A stretch of DNA of 64,000 bases from Saccharum officinarum (lineage: Eukaryota; Streptophyta; Magnoliopsida; Poales; Poaceae): contig CM036209.1 in assembly GCA_020631735.1 (NCBI GenBank), positions 2,653,478 through 2,717,477 on the forward strand, written 5' to 3'. The translations under genes and the position numbers were made by a program. How positions within the stretch are numbered: position 1 is the first letter of the stretch; every line of letters starts with the position of its first letter. Positions 12,921-24,525 of this stretch are shown in pieces. The notes under the pieces are model-generated. The model made no database searches, was not told the origin of the DNA, and saw nothing but the letters and a program-made list of their open reading frames with translations.

Positions 12921-14036
12921 TTAGAGCTGAGGAAGTTCTTGTGGGTTCTCCACTGATGCCCTTAATATCATGCTCGCTCTCCGCTTCTTATCATCCTTTG
13001 CTTCCTCTTTCAAGAAGGAAGGATCTTCCCTCAGGTCCAGGGCTCTTGAATTCAGAGCTGCTGCTAATGGCTTCTTACTAAATCCAATCTTAAGATGCAC
13101 TGGAGCTCTCTCTTTTGGAACAATGCTCCTTTGATTTTGGTCCAATCCTTCCCCAGCATCAATCTCCCTGATGGTTCTAGCTTGAATAGCTGGCGCAAAT
13201 GCCTCAAGGACAGAGAGTTTCTTCTTTTCAGGAGGCAGATCAACCTCGGATACATCCTTCTCTCCAGGCATCAATGCTGGCTCAAGAAATGGATTCCTCT
13301 TCGTCCCAGCTGCCTGTATCTCCTTTCCCTTCTCCGCACTATCCTGTGCCACTGCAACAGCTGGACGAAACCCATCCGCACCAGCCATGGCCAGCCTTCG
13401 CTGCAGGCTGAGCAGGGACTTCTCAGCTTTCCTCCGTTGCCGCACCTGCTCCACCTTGTCAACCCTGTCCTTGGTCGCCGGCGGCCCAACCCACACCTCC
13501 GTCCTCACATAGGTGTGCGGATCTGGGAACGCAGGCAGCCACTCCGGCACGTGCCTCATCCCAGTCTCCCTCCCCGTCACGGCGAAGCTGGCAGAGGGCT
13601 GCGGCTCCGCGCGCTGGATGGGGAACCTAGGCAGCGGCCGCGCGAACGGCACCTCGTCCTTGGAATGGACAAACGCCATGAGGTCCTTGACGACGCCGGA
13701 GCCGACGAGGCAGTGGCCCGTGGTCGCCGCGCCCGCGAAACCATCCGTGTCGGCGCTAACCTCCTCGAGCGCCTGGATGACGTCGAGCTCATTGGCCAGC
13801 GCGCGGCCGGCGAGGTTGGCGTGGAAGGCGGCGGACCGGCCCAGGTGGGTGATATAGCGCAGGACGAAGTCGACGACCGCGTCCACCGCGGAGCGGTGCG
13901 CGCAGTCGAACCCCGCGGCCTCCAGCGCCTGCGCCACCGCGGCCCGCACCACCGCACGCCCGAACTCGTCCCCGCCGCCGCCGCCGCCGTTCATAGCTCC
14001 GCTGCTTCTCCTCTCCCCCGCTTTCCAGCCACTCAT
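12921..14036 (-). CDS. TAF8: TFIID subunit 8 (TAF8), histone-fold protein, 371 aa
   Basis: Subunit of the general transcription factor TFIID in the nucleus. In eukaryotes TAF8 pairs with TAF10 through a histone fold and helps assemble TFIID. The single uninterrupted frame shows a bromodomain-associated histone fold at about residues 22-98 (FGRAVVRAAVAQALE, then VVDFVLRYI and ANELDVIQALEEV). The TAF8 C-terminal signature HVPEWLPAFPDPHTY is at 162-176. A basic KxR/K-rich linker with predicted helix runs at about 190-215, and a lysine/arginine-rich nuclear-localization-like stretch lies near the end (DDKKRRAS). About 370 aa in one exon is normal for plant TAF8. A 421-aa reading frame on the opposite strand is a GC-rich shadow. 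A large foldback element begins about 150 bp upstream of the ATG and so sits in the promoter or 5' UTR zone. Confidence 0.95.
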   Translation of the reverse strand: MSGWKAGERRSSGAMNGGGGGGDEFGRAVVRAAVAQALEAAGFDCAHRSAVDAVVDFVLRYITHLGRSAAFHANLAGRALANELDVIQALEEVSADTDGFAGAATTGHCLVGSGVVKDLMAFVHSKDEVPFARPLPRFPIQRAEPQPSASFAVTGRETGMRHVPEWLPAFPDPHTYVRTEVWVGPPATKDRVDKVEQVRQRRKAEKSLLSLQRRLAMAGADGFRPAVAVAQDSAEKGKEIQAAGTKRNPFLEPALMPGEKDVSEVDLPPEKKKLSVLEAFAPAIQARTIREIDAGEGLDQNQRSIVPKERAPVHLKIGFSKKPLAAALNSRALDLREDPSFLKEEAKDDKKRRASMILRASVENPQELPQL

Positions 14037-14189
14037 GCCGCCGAGGCGCCGAGCAGCTCGCCGGCGCGGGTTCCAGATCCGGACGGCGCTACGGTTCAGA
14101 TCCCTCCGACCGCGCCACCGCCCAGCACGAATCGATTACCCAGGCTCAGCAACGCATCGAATCGAGCTCCACCAGCCAAGCTGATAAGG

Positions 14190-15887
14190 AGAGATCTCAT
14201 AATTTTGGGTTCCAGTTCGCGTGCCTCGATGAATTTAAGACCCATCTTTTTCTTTTTCTTTTTTTTTTGTTTTTTAACTCTTTTTTCGAAATATTTTCTC
14301 AAATACGTCCACGGAAAGATTTCAGAAAATGGACCCAGGGTTTGGCGCTATCCACGCTGACGCCAAGATAACACAGCTTGGCGCCAAGCCCCCATGTCAC
14401 TTGGCCGACGACGCTGAGCTGGCGCTGACGTGGCAGCACCTTGGTGCCATCACCATTGGCGCCAAGCTTGACGCCATCGTCATTGACGTCAAGCCTGGCG
14501 CCACATATCAAATCACCATGTATATCATTTTTTATCCTAAGTATTTCAGGTTGTTCTAAGTGATCAAACAGAAAGTCACTGTAAAAACTCTAGAGTTAGT
14601 CATATTTCTCAATATCCAAGTCATTATAAAATTTCAAATTTGTAAATGTCCAAGTCATGTTAAAAAAGTTATTTTTCCATATGTCTACCACATGGTAGTC
14701 GGTATTCTAACATATCCAAGTCGTAGCAAAAATCCAGATTTATTTGGCTAAGTATTTAAATTTACTATGAGATGGGGATGGAAATATGGCTAAGTCTGGA
14801 TTTTTACTGTGATTTGGATATTGACAAATTTAAAATTTTATTATGACTTGGATATTGAAAAAAGACTTCATGTTAAGTCATGGAATTAGGGTCCAAGTCA
14901 TGGTAAAATTTTAAATATCCAAATTCAAGATTTAGCCAAATTCTAAATTATTCATGTTTTGAATTTGGGTCCAAGTCATGATAAAATTTTATAGTAAAAT
15001 TAACATGAAGCCCTAATTCCATGACTTAACATAAAGCCTTTTTTATCATGACTTAAAATTTCATCTTATAGTAAAATTATGGTCCAAGTCATGGTAAAAT
15101 TTTAAATATCCTAGTCCAAAACATGAAGCCCCTTTTCAATATCCAAGTCATGGTAAAATTTTAAATTTGATGTCGAAATCATAGCAAAAATCCAAACTTA
15201 ACCAAATTCTAGCATAGTCAAGTCATAGTAAAATTCAAGACTTAGCCAATTTCTAGGTTGGCCATCGTATAGTAAATATCAAGACTTTGCCAAAATTTTA
15301 TATGTCCATCTCATAGAAAAATTAAGGTCCAAGTCATATTAATTTAGAGCTTTGTATGTCCATCTCACGGTAAAATTAAGTAGTCAGGATTTTTGTTGCG
15401 GCCTGGATATGTTAGAATACGAACTACCATGCGATAGCATCAAATTTTTCAATGTCATGGTAAAATTCCAGACTTAACCACTTCCAACATGTCCAATCTC
15501 ATGGTAAATTTATAGACTTAACAAATTTTCATATGTTCATCTCATGATAAAATTTTAAACTTAAGAAATTCCATCAGCTCGACGCCAAGATCCATGGCGC
15601 CAGGCTTGGCGCCAATGGCGATGGCGCCAAGCTTGGCGCCAATGGTGACGACGCCAAGGCGCTGCCACGTCAGCGCCAACTCGGCGTCGTCGGCCAAGTG
15701 GCATGGGGGCTTGGCGCCAACGTCAACGGCGTCAAGTTGTGTTACCTTGGCGCCAGCGTGGATGGCGCCAAGCCCTGGATCCATTTTTCGAAATCTTTCG
15801 GTCAGGAGCGTATTTGAGAAAATCTTCCAAAAAAAGGCTAAAAATAAAAAAAGACGGATTTAAGACCCAAAATTTTACGAGATTTTT
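14190..15887. mobile_element. Long foldback element with GGCGCC-rich inverted arms
   Basis: Two inverted arms were read directly: the left at about 14226-14760 and the right at about 15390-15887. Matching landmarks are TTGGCGCCAAG and related GGCGCC palindromes, CCCCATG(T/C)CACTTGGCCGACGACGC, and further inward ATTCTAACATATCCA. Small reading frames at 14329-14559 (+) and 15542-15784 (-) are mirror copies of one another, which confirms the symmetry. The centre (about 14760-15390) repeats CCAAGTCATGGTAAAATTTT in both orientations. No transposase is encoded, so this is a non-autonomous foldback element. It lies immediately upstream of TAF8. Exact ends and target duplication were not resolved. 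Confidence 0.75.
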
Positions 15888-16063
15888 CTAATTACCGGTT
15901 TAAAGATTGGGCTTCCTCTGTTTACCACTTCCTTTTGATTTTGCTATATTACCCCCATTTTAATTTGTTTTTTGTTTTCTTTTCGAGCACATGGCTACAT
16001 GAAATGAAATGACACTCACCCCTATCCAATTACAAGTGATTTCGTTTGTTAGTTACAATTAAA

Positions 16064-16460
16064 GGGGTGTTTAGCGGGCCTCTCTCCAGGGGCTTGTCCA
16101 GAGCTGGAGCCGTGGCTCCTCCGAAACGACTCTAGCATCTCTGTTTTCACATAAAAACGGTTCTTTCTACAAATCGTTTGGTAGGGGCTCTTTCGGAGAA
16201 GTCGGAGTTGGAGCCCTATCAAATAGGACATAAATGACCACAAATATCTTGTCTACGAAGACTTAAATCTAATATGTTTAGCAAGGCTCCGCCTCTGACT
16301 CTAACAACAACTTTTGCGGAGAAACAGTACCAAACACTTTAAGTAAAGGAACCATTTTCTGGTGAATAGTAGAGGAGCTTTAGCCGTTTTTGTTAGGAAA
16401 AGTTACAATTTGTAGCATCTCTAGAGAAGCATTTAAGGAGGAGCCATGCCAAATAAGCCG
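16064..16460. mobile_element. MITE-like element with TGTTTAGC/GCCAAATA ends
   Basis: The left end GGGGTGTTTAGCGGGCCTC pairs imperfectly with the right end GGAGCCATGCCAAATAAGC. The interior is rich in GGAGC/GCTCC words, as in the related element at 34291-34622. It is non-coding, and its age is shown by mismatched ends. Confidence 0.5.
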
Positions 16461-17849
16461 TTAATAATTGGAGTGTGACACAAAGATATTCATAAAGACA
16501 AAAGACACAATAGAGTGAATAGAGATGCTTAGTGACCTTCACTGTAGTGTGGAGTAGATCTTTATTTTTCCTTTGACCATACTATTAAGATGGGAGGGCA
16601 AGTTGTTCATCTTAAGAGAGCCCGAGCAAGAGCATTGGGATATGCAAGAAGCTAACTGTCAGTCAAAGATCATTAAGTAACTCCATTGCAGTGTTTGTAA
16701 GTTGAGTATCTCAAAGAAGACGGATTTGTTAAGATTGGACTAAAAATGGGTGTTGAAAATGCATCAGAGTATACGCTGGATGATAGGGATAATATGTGAC
16801 AGAACGTTAGGCGGTACTATCCCCTAGGTAGCAATGACTTTGTACTAGCACTAAGTCATGATTGTACGATCAGTGAGGCCTAGTTCTTGGTTATAGCCGT
16901 ACATCCGACACTGTCAATGTGATTCCCTAGATCACACGGGCACCCTCGAAGGCCCTTTAGTGCACACGGCCTTGGATCTAGATAATCCACCTTGCCCCCT
17001 ACCCTATCATCGCCTCCTCGCTTGTGCGGATCAACTTTCTTCGTTGGCGTGTGACGCCTTTTCTCACCACCATCTCCATTCCTTGAGCTAGGGTCTCAAG
17101 CGAGAGAGTGGATGAGGAGATGAGTTGGGGAAATAGAGTCTGGTCAGATGGCAGGGAGTGTGGAGATCAATGTAAATCATAGGGGCAAACATATATTTTT
17201 CCTGACTCGTTTCAGGTTATCGTTCGATGTGGCACTAAGGTCTAGATGATTTTGTCCAAGGATTGAGCAGGAGAGGTAAGATTTAAGTGGCATGTATGGA
17301 GTTAGAATCTTTTATAATGACATGTGGGTAATTGTGTCATAGGATAAAGGCTTCGCGCTCTTGCTCCACGCGCGCGCGCTAAGAACGATCGTGACGCCCG
17401 CGCGCTCGGAGGGGACAGCGCATATCCCACTACTGTGACTTAGCTGCGCTCGAATCTTCCCATTGACTTTCCAGCCCAGTTCTCCTGTCTAGCTTCATCC
17501 TAAGGCCCAATTAACTTCTCGAGTCTAGTTTTCTCCTGTCTAGATATTAGGCCAATAGGCCAATTTGGATTCTACGAGCTTTTTTTCCTCTTTCAGGATA
17601 GCGGGTTTGTGGGATATAAAAAGGGCAGGGGATGGTTTGACATCCAAATAGATGTAGAAGTACTATTTTTAAAATTCATATATCTTATGTTCCATAATGC
17701 TTTATACATGATTAATAATTCAACCGATTCAGAGAAAATAAAAAATGGCTATGAAGTTTAAAAAAACTAGGAAAATGAGTAAACTAATTTGTCGAGATGC
17801 AAATAGCTAATATAAAAACACACGTGGCTTCATTTCTTCGGTACCAAAA
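16461..17849. other. Non-genic stretch, nothing recognised
   Basis: No supported gene, repeat array or element terminus was found. A short CG-repeat patch (CGCGCGCGC) lies near 17371. Confidence 0.4.
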
Positions 17850-19290
17850 TAGTTGTCACTAATACCTAAAAAAACAAGGTAAAAGATTAAAAAATGAATG
17901 AAGTTGAAAACTTCGTACTAGGTTTAAAACTTTGAACTAACACGTTATAAACTTTGCATACTAGATTTAAAACTTTACTCTCAGGATTTACAAACTTTGA
18001 ACTTTACATTACAAACTTTATACTTCAAGGTACAAAACTTTGAGCTATAACATTTTAAACTTTATGCTGTCAGGTTTAAAACTTTTCACTCAGGATTCAT
18101 AAACTTTCAACTATGACACTATAAACTTTGTACTGCTAGGCTTAAAACTTTAAACTCTCACATTAAAACTTTATAATGGTAGGTTAAAAATTTTAAACTA
18201 AGAATTTATAAACTTTTGATCTACGATAATATAAACTTTGTACTGCTAGATTTAATATTTTGATCTATCACAATATAAATTTTGTACTGCTAGCTTTAAA
18301 ACTTTACATTCAGAATTTATAATCTTAAAAAACTATGACACTACAAATTTTGTACTGCTAACTTTAAAACTTTATACTCCAAATTTATAAATTTTGAACT
18401 ATCAAATTACAAAATTTGTAATGCTAGTTTAAAAACTTTAAACTATCACATTATAAACTTTGTAGTTTAAAACTTTATGCTCAGAATTTATAAAACTTTA
18501 AATTATCACATTATAAACTTTATACTACTAGATTCAATACTTTGATCTATCATATTATAAACTTTATACTGCTAGATTTAAAATTTTACACTCAGAATTT
18601 ATAAACTTTGAACTATGACATTACAAACTTTGTATTGCTAGATTCAAAACTTTGATCTGTCATATTATAAACTTTATACTGCTAAGTTCAAAACTTTACA
18701 CTCAGAATTTATAAATGTTGTACTATCACATTACAAACTTTGTACTGTCAGATTCAAAAACGTTGAACTATTATATTATAAACTTAGTACGCCTAGATTC
18801 AAAACTTTACATCAACAATTTATAAACTCCAAACTATCACATTATAAACTTTATACTAGCACATTTTAAACTTTGTACTTTAAAATTTAAAATTTTGTAA
18901 TTTCAAACTTTATTTTTAAAATTTAAAACTTTATACTAGCACACTTAAAAGTTTGTACTTTAAGATTTAAAACTTTATAATTTCAATCTTTATTTTAAAA
19001 ATTCAAGAACTTTATACTAGCACATTTAAAACTATGTAATTTCAAACGTTTTAAATTCAGGAACTATATACCAGCACATTTAAACTTTAAGATTTAAAAC
19101 TTTGTAATTTAAAACTTTACTTTTGAAATTTAGGAACTTTATACTAACACATTTTAAACTTTGTACCAGGACATTTGAAACGTTATACTTTAACATTCAT
19201 AATTTTGTAATTCTAAACTTTTCACTTCAAGTTTCCTAACTTTGTTGTAACATATTTCTAACTTTATATTCCCTATATACAAAACTTTTA
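17850..19290 (+). repeat. AT-rich minisatellite (units about 66 bp, then about 80 bp)
   Basis: The word AAACTTT recurs every 16-25 nt for 1.4 kb. From about 17930 to 18850 the larger unit reads roughly CACATTATAAACTTTGTACT, then GCTAGATTTAAAACTTTACA, then CTCAGAATTTATAAACTTTG, about 66 bp with point changes. From about 18850 the unit switches to a variant with TAGCACATTTAAAACTTTG and TTTGTAATTTCAAAC. No coding potential. Confidence 0.85.
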
Positions 19291-20169
19291 TAATTAGATA
19301 CTAATAATATAGTATTTTCCTGATGCACAAATGCTTGCATGGTGCAGCCACAAAAGTTTTAAACTTGAGTTTGTTCCTTTTTATCTCATTGTGCTCCATG
19401 TATCAGCCAAGGTAGTATAGAGTGATTATAGGTTCTAATAGAGAAAATCCTGCATCTAAAAAACTTCTTAGAGGCAAGGAGGATATAGGTAATCCATGAT
19501 GATTATGAGTTAGCAATGCTACTTTTTTGTTCCATTAACGTAGATAGGGATAAAAACAACTTGCCATAATTAAATCATTTTTCAACTTTAGTGAGTTAAT
19601 AAACTCAATAAAAGAAAGGACATGATAGTACAATTTAAATTGGTAGTGCCAACATTTAACATAGCAAGAAAAAATCAATGCAGTGAATGGGGTGAAGAAT
19701 TGAAGAGGAGCACAATGATCGCAAGAATCGTCATTGAGGAAGAGTTGCACTTCTAGGAATATATAAGTCAGGAGGTTGGCTGGTAAAATTCAGCAAGACA
19801 TTTGCACTTCTAGGAACATTGTGCTTCCTTCAGATATTAAGCCACTATCAGTTTTTTTCTCTAGGTCTATATTCTGGATAACTTCCAATAAAAATGTATT
19901 GAAACTAGAATTGCAGAGACCAAAAAATATAGAATTGACTACCTTGTAATATTGCAAGTTAGGTAGGCAGTGAAATTTTAGAACCATCAAGAGTGCTAGC
20001 AAGCAGAACAAATCGCACATAACATGGGATAAATTTAGGGCCACTGATACCTGCACATGACATGTACGTACAATCAGAAATAATATAGAAAAATAGAAAG
20101 GAGGCAACAATTTTGGAAATCCTAGCAGGCTATAGGCTTGTGCTTATTCCTAGACCTAAGGACATGGCA

Positions 20170-22064
20170 CCATCCATAGAGCAGACTGAACAAAAATCTC
20201 CGCAAGTTCGTGCACCAGGATAGCGCAACATGATTGATATACATAATCAGTAATCATCATGTGCGCATAGATATTTGCATTGTTGTTACTACTGTACGCT
20301 ATGGAGAAGACGCTTAGACTATTATCCCATTTTACCTGCTTGCCGGATGCAACAGTGGGCTCACCCCATTCTAGGACCTTCTTTTCTAGCGTCTTAAAGT
20401 CTCCTTTCTCGGTCTGTTTGAAGCCATAGAGCAATGTTACAACTTACGCAACTCCAATCCAATCCTTCATGGGCAAGAAATTAAACTCCAAACTTGTGTC
20501 AGTACCTTGATCAAGGCGACAATCCCACTATAATACCTCTGATACCGCTTACGAACAAGGTCATCTAGGGATCCATCCTAACATCAAAGAACAAAACTTT
20601 CAGTTTAGAAACCTACATGAGAAAAGTTCATCAGGTCTTAATGTTTTCAGTTACCACAATCAGCTTGGCAACGTTGCAGGGACCCGAGCCAGGGTGTCCA
20701 TTCCAGAGATATGAGCAAGAAAAATGTTGTCAACATCAATACTTTCGCTTTGCCTGTTATCACAAAAGAAATCCATGTTGATTTAATTCCATTTAGTCAG
20801 AGATCATTTTCAAAAAACAAGAAACATATGACAAACAGGGATTGACAATTTGGCATCAAATTTGAAACCACTAGGTGCAAGCCTACCATGTTGACAAACA
20901 AAAATACAGCAACTTATGAGTGCAACCATATTAATATTACTACATTTCCTCAAATATAGAAAGACCAAACCAGGCAACTGCTGATTTGAGTAGAAAAGGG
21001 AGAGAGTTGATTCATGCTACTAACATTCTTAACTACACTTGACATAACCAAAGTAGCCTCTGTAATGTTTATCATGAATCGATCTGTGTCCCAACCTGTC
21101 CATAAGGGGAAGGTAAGGTATTACGTATACCTCAGCTTTTTATTTAATTTCTTTCTTAAAAAATAAGAAAAAATACATTTATGCTTCCACTGTAACACAA
21201 AAGAATAATAATGGACATATGCCTATTAATCAAACAAAGGAGCTATATACAACAGTTAGACATACCAACTTGAGAATCAGCAGTGTTTGCATCGATAGTT
21301 CGAAGCAGCCTATTTATCCATGCAATCTCTAGCTCCTGATGGCAACTACAAGTTTAACATACAGTTCTTTAATAAGCTATACAACTGAAGTTCGGTAAGA
21401 AAGAAAAAAAATTACCTTTGTCTAGATAGAGTACCATGACTGCAGTCAACATTAATTCTGAACTCTCATATGTCATGTGATATAGAAAAATGGGATACTT
21501 TCAGAACAGATGGTTAGATTTACACAAACTTCACTGACAGAAAATTGCTGACAATGTATGCACATCCTGAAAATATGGAAACTTATATTACCTGTAAGAC
21601 CAACTTCTGTAGAAAAGCAAATGTAGTTGCAACATCTCAATCATACCTGTCAGAGAAACAAAGGATCAATGTTTCTGAATCCAATAGGATATTTTGCTAA
21701 TTCATTCCTGTGAAGCTTATTGGTTTTTTTGTAGGTTCCTACAGTTTAGGCTTTATCAACAGTGTTCCTGAAATAACAAAATCTCAGTTCTATCACCAAA
21801 TTGGCATAGTAAAGATAATGCACCATGTCAAAGTTATGGACATCGAAATAGGCAATCTTAAAGAAATAGGACTGAGTTACTGTTGAATCTGATCTTTTTC
21901 TTGTAGTCAACAGTAGCTTGAAGAAAGTCAGCCTATACAAATCCAACAAATGATCAAATAATTTGTGCCACAAAGTAAAGCAGAGACACAAAGGAATCGG
22001 CAAATAGGCTGCACTTATACTAATCTCTCTTCGTATCAGTATTTAGAAGAGTTTGGTAACCCTC
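20170..22064 (-). pseudogene. Xylose isomerase pseudogene, 5'-truncated
   Basis: Decayed copy of a plant xylose isomerase (D-xylose to D-xylulose). Intron-containing blocks on the minus strand follow the enzyme's order: EGYQTLLNTD (about 22063-22029), ADFLQATVDYKKKI (21932-21886), YD*DVATTFAFLQK (about 21650-21600), NVDCSHGTLS (about 21460-21420), HQELEIAWINRLLRTIDAN (about 21350-21290), GWDTDRF...TEATLVM (about 21100-21040), GLAPSGFKFDAKL (about 20890-20830), DNIFLAHISGMDTLAR (about 20755-20680), DGSLDDLVRKRYQ (about 20578-20505), LEKKVLEWGEPTVASGKQ (about 20400-20330) and ELAEIFVQSAL (about 20205-20170). Damage includes a TGG-to-TGA stop, frameshifts after FLQK and after MDTLAR, and a final acceptor changed from CAG to CAC. 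Everything upstream of the first block is missing, because a chromovirus LTR begins at 22065. Introns show that this is not a retrocopy. Confidence 0.85.
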
Positions 22065-22544
22065 TGTAACACTCCGGTGTTAAGCAATGCATTTTTGCAT
22101 GGCAATCATATTGCATAGCATTCATATCATTATAATCATGTATGATAATGGTATAATTCGATTAAAATAAAAGCTTAAACATGCTATATTTAATGGACTA
22201 TGATAATATGATAATCACATTATATCAAAAGCCTTGCAACCATAATTCTTACATCACTTGGAACTTTAGTTCAAATTTTGGAGCTCAAATTTTGTCAAAA
22301 ACTTGTTCAAAAATAATTATGAAAAATATTCAAAATTATTCCCTAATTTAGCTTTTATTTTGTCATTCAAAATCTATTAAGAATTTTCAGTTGGCCCCTT
22401 AATCAAAGTTGTAGAGAATTTATTTCTGAGCAACTTTTATTTTTGGGTCAATTCCAGAAAATGTCTTCTTCTTGTTCAAAATGTAGTTTGAAGTTTGAAT
22501 TTCATTTGATTTGAAATTGGGAAATTGGAAAAAAACCGAATTTC

Positions 22545-23390
22545 GCCTTAGCAGGCCGCCGCCCCGGATTCGGCCCGCTGGCCGAATCGGCCCGCGCAGC
22601 TCTCCGCGCGCGCACGCCCGCGCGACGCAGGCGGCCCGGCCCGCGACCACCCGGCCTCCCTCCTCCTCCCGCGCGCCGCGCACCTCGCTGGCCGCCGCGA
22701 CAGAGCGCGCTCGCCGCGTGTCGGCCATGCGCTGTCGCCGCTCGCCGCGCGTCGCCTCCGCTCTGCCCTCCCGCCAGCTCGAGCGCGCTCAAAACCGCCT
22801 GCCCGAGCCCTCCTCGCTCCCTCACTCCCACCCTCGCTCGCCAGCCGCTCCTTCTCTCCCAAACCGAGCGGGCGAACGGCTCACCGCCGCGAGCTCCGAC
22901 TTCGCTCCCCCGTTCCGACGTCGGCAATCCACCACCGCCAAATCCATCTTGCACCGAGCTCCGCCCCATCCTCTCCTTCTCCGAACAAGCGTCGCCATCC
23001 CCTCCTTAGCCACGGTAGGGTTCAATTTCCGGCCGCCTCGCCGCGCCACCGCGACGGTGCCGCCGAGCCGTGCTCCGCCCACCGCCTCGCTCGTTCCTTC
23101 TCCCTCTTCCCAAGCCTCCCTCTCGAGTCCGCTAGCTCCTTGCGAACGTGGTGCGCTAGCTCGCTGGTCGTGGTTTGGCCGGAGCCGGCCGTTGGCCGCG
23201 ACCGCCGCCGCGATGTCGGGCCTGTGGACGCCGGCGACGCGACGCGCTCGGGTCCCCCCCCTCTCGGTGGGCTGGACCGCGCCTGCGGGCCGAGCCCCGA
23301 GCAGGCCGGCTCGGTCTTCTCCCCCGCGCGCGCAAGCTGGGCCGCGGCAGCCGTGGGCCGCTTGTTTTTCCCGGGCCGGCCCAGCGTCTT
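22545..23390 (+). other. CpG-rich leader block in the LTR
   Basis: Strikingly GC-rich against its AT-rich surroundings, giving long open frames on both strands that lack recognisable domains. A donor-like ACG|GTAGGG at 23015 has a positional counterpart AAG|GTGAGG at 60858 in the second LTR. The block may be the untranslated first exon of the LTR transcript. The open frames are attributed to composition. Confidence 0.4.
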
Positions 23391-24346
23391 AAAAAGAAAT
23401 CCATTTCCTTTTTCTTTTTATTATTCTTGATGAAAAACACTTGGAAAATGATTTCCTGGTCATTTTAGCTCCAAAATTTGTGAAATAAATTTTTATATAC
23501 TCATTTGAATCAGATCTACAATATAAAAATGTTGCATGTCAATATTTCATTACTTTTCTGTAGTGTTTTATTTAAGCCTTGAAATTGGTGTTTTCTTGAA
23601 AAATTGATAAGAAAATGTAGAAAAATCAGAAAAATGTAGTTCCAAGTTTATTAATCCTGTTATGCCATGTACTTGCTAGGGTAATTTTATTTCCTGGTTG
23701 TTCTGTAGAAAAATGTATAGTTGCAGTTCAAATGCTTTCTATTACCAATAATTGTTATTTTTGTTATTTAAATAAATTTGAATAAAACATGCAAGTGATA
23801 ATTTTTCCATAGTGTTTGTTTAGGTAGTAGATAGTAGAAAAATTCCTAAATCTGTTGTTTGATACTTTTCATAATGTAAAGTATTTTAAATATCTATTTG
23901 AGGCCATATTTTGTTATTTTTGTATAGTAAGTTCTAATTATCCAAATGCAGTAAAAATTTTATGTCAAGCTATTCTTGATATTAGTAACCCACTGTAATT
24001 TTATGAGATTTTTATGAGCTAGTAAAATATGTGTTGCTGTTCAACCTTAGGACTAATTAGGGTTTCTATTTATTCTTAATGCAAAGTTAGTTGGAAAATT
24101 ATACTTTGGTGTATCTTTGAAGCCTCTCGATTTTTCAAATACTCTCGCATGGTAGGAACTAGTGTTGGTAGTTTCCGAGTACATGTTCTTGGATGACGTA
24201 GACTACCTTGTAGAAGAGTCATAAGTTCCACATAATCCGATGACATAATACATTCATTACACCGTATGCATTCCGCATCTTCATCATCTCATGTCACTTC
24301 TGCATTTCACCTATGCATGTTGCACTCATACTTCTGCATCATACAG

Positions 24347-24525
24347 GATCGCAGGAAGTGGTTCCGGCAGTTGTTCCCGAGGACGCAGAGGAGCAGCCCG
24401 AGGAGCCGGAGCCAGCAGAAGTAGAAGAGGAGTCCGGTGAAGAGCTTCCGGAGTGCCCCGACCATCGTCCCAGCTCCTTCGAGCGAGGCAAGCCCCGGAG
24501 CATTTCTCCCCCGGTTTGCAAATAA
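24347..24525 (+). CDS. Acidic peptide exon inside the LTR, frame conserved in two LTRs
   Basis: Following a splice-acceptor-like CATACAG, the frame encodes a Glu/Pro-rich peptide ending EESGEELPEC, then PDHRPSSFERGKPRSI, with a stop at 24523-24525. The second LTR (62330-62500) has the same frame with VDHHPSSFEKGKPRSI. In the 26 shared codons I count about ten silent third-position changes and three amino-acid changes (P/V, R/H, R/K). That is the pattern of protein-level constraint. The upstream part of the peptide varies in length. Function and full transcript structure are unknown; no domain is recognised. Confidence 0.5.

Noticed and set aside
13095..14360. 421-aa open frame on the plus strand
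   Set aside because: Antisense shadow of the GC-rich TAF8 coding sequence. It has no domain, and TAF8 on the other strand explains the openness.
14329..15784. Paired small frames in the foldback arms as a duplicated gene
   Set aside because: Mirror translations of GGCGCC-rich repeat sequence. The periodic Gly-Ala-Lys pattern reflects the DNA repeat.
22511..23392. 293-aa plus-strand frame and several minus-strand frames in the LTR
   Set aside because: Arg/Pro/Ala-rich translations in all frames of a CpG-rich block, with no domain and no conserved frame with the second LTR that I could see.
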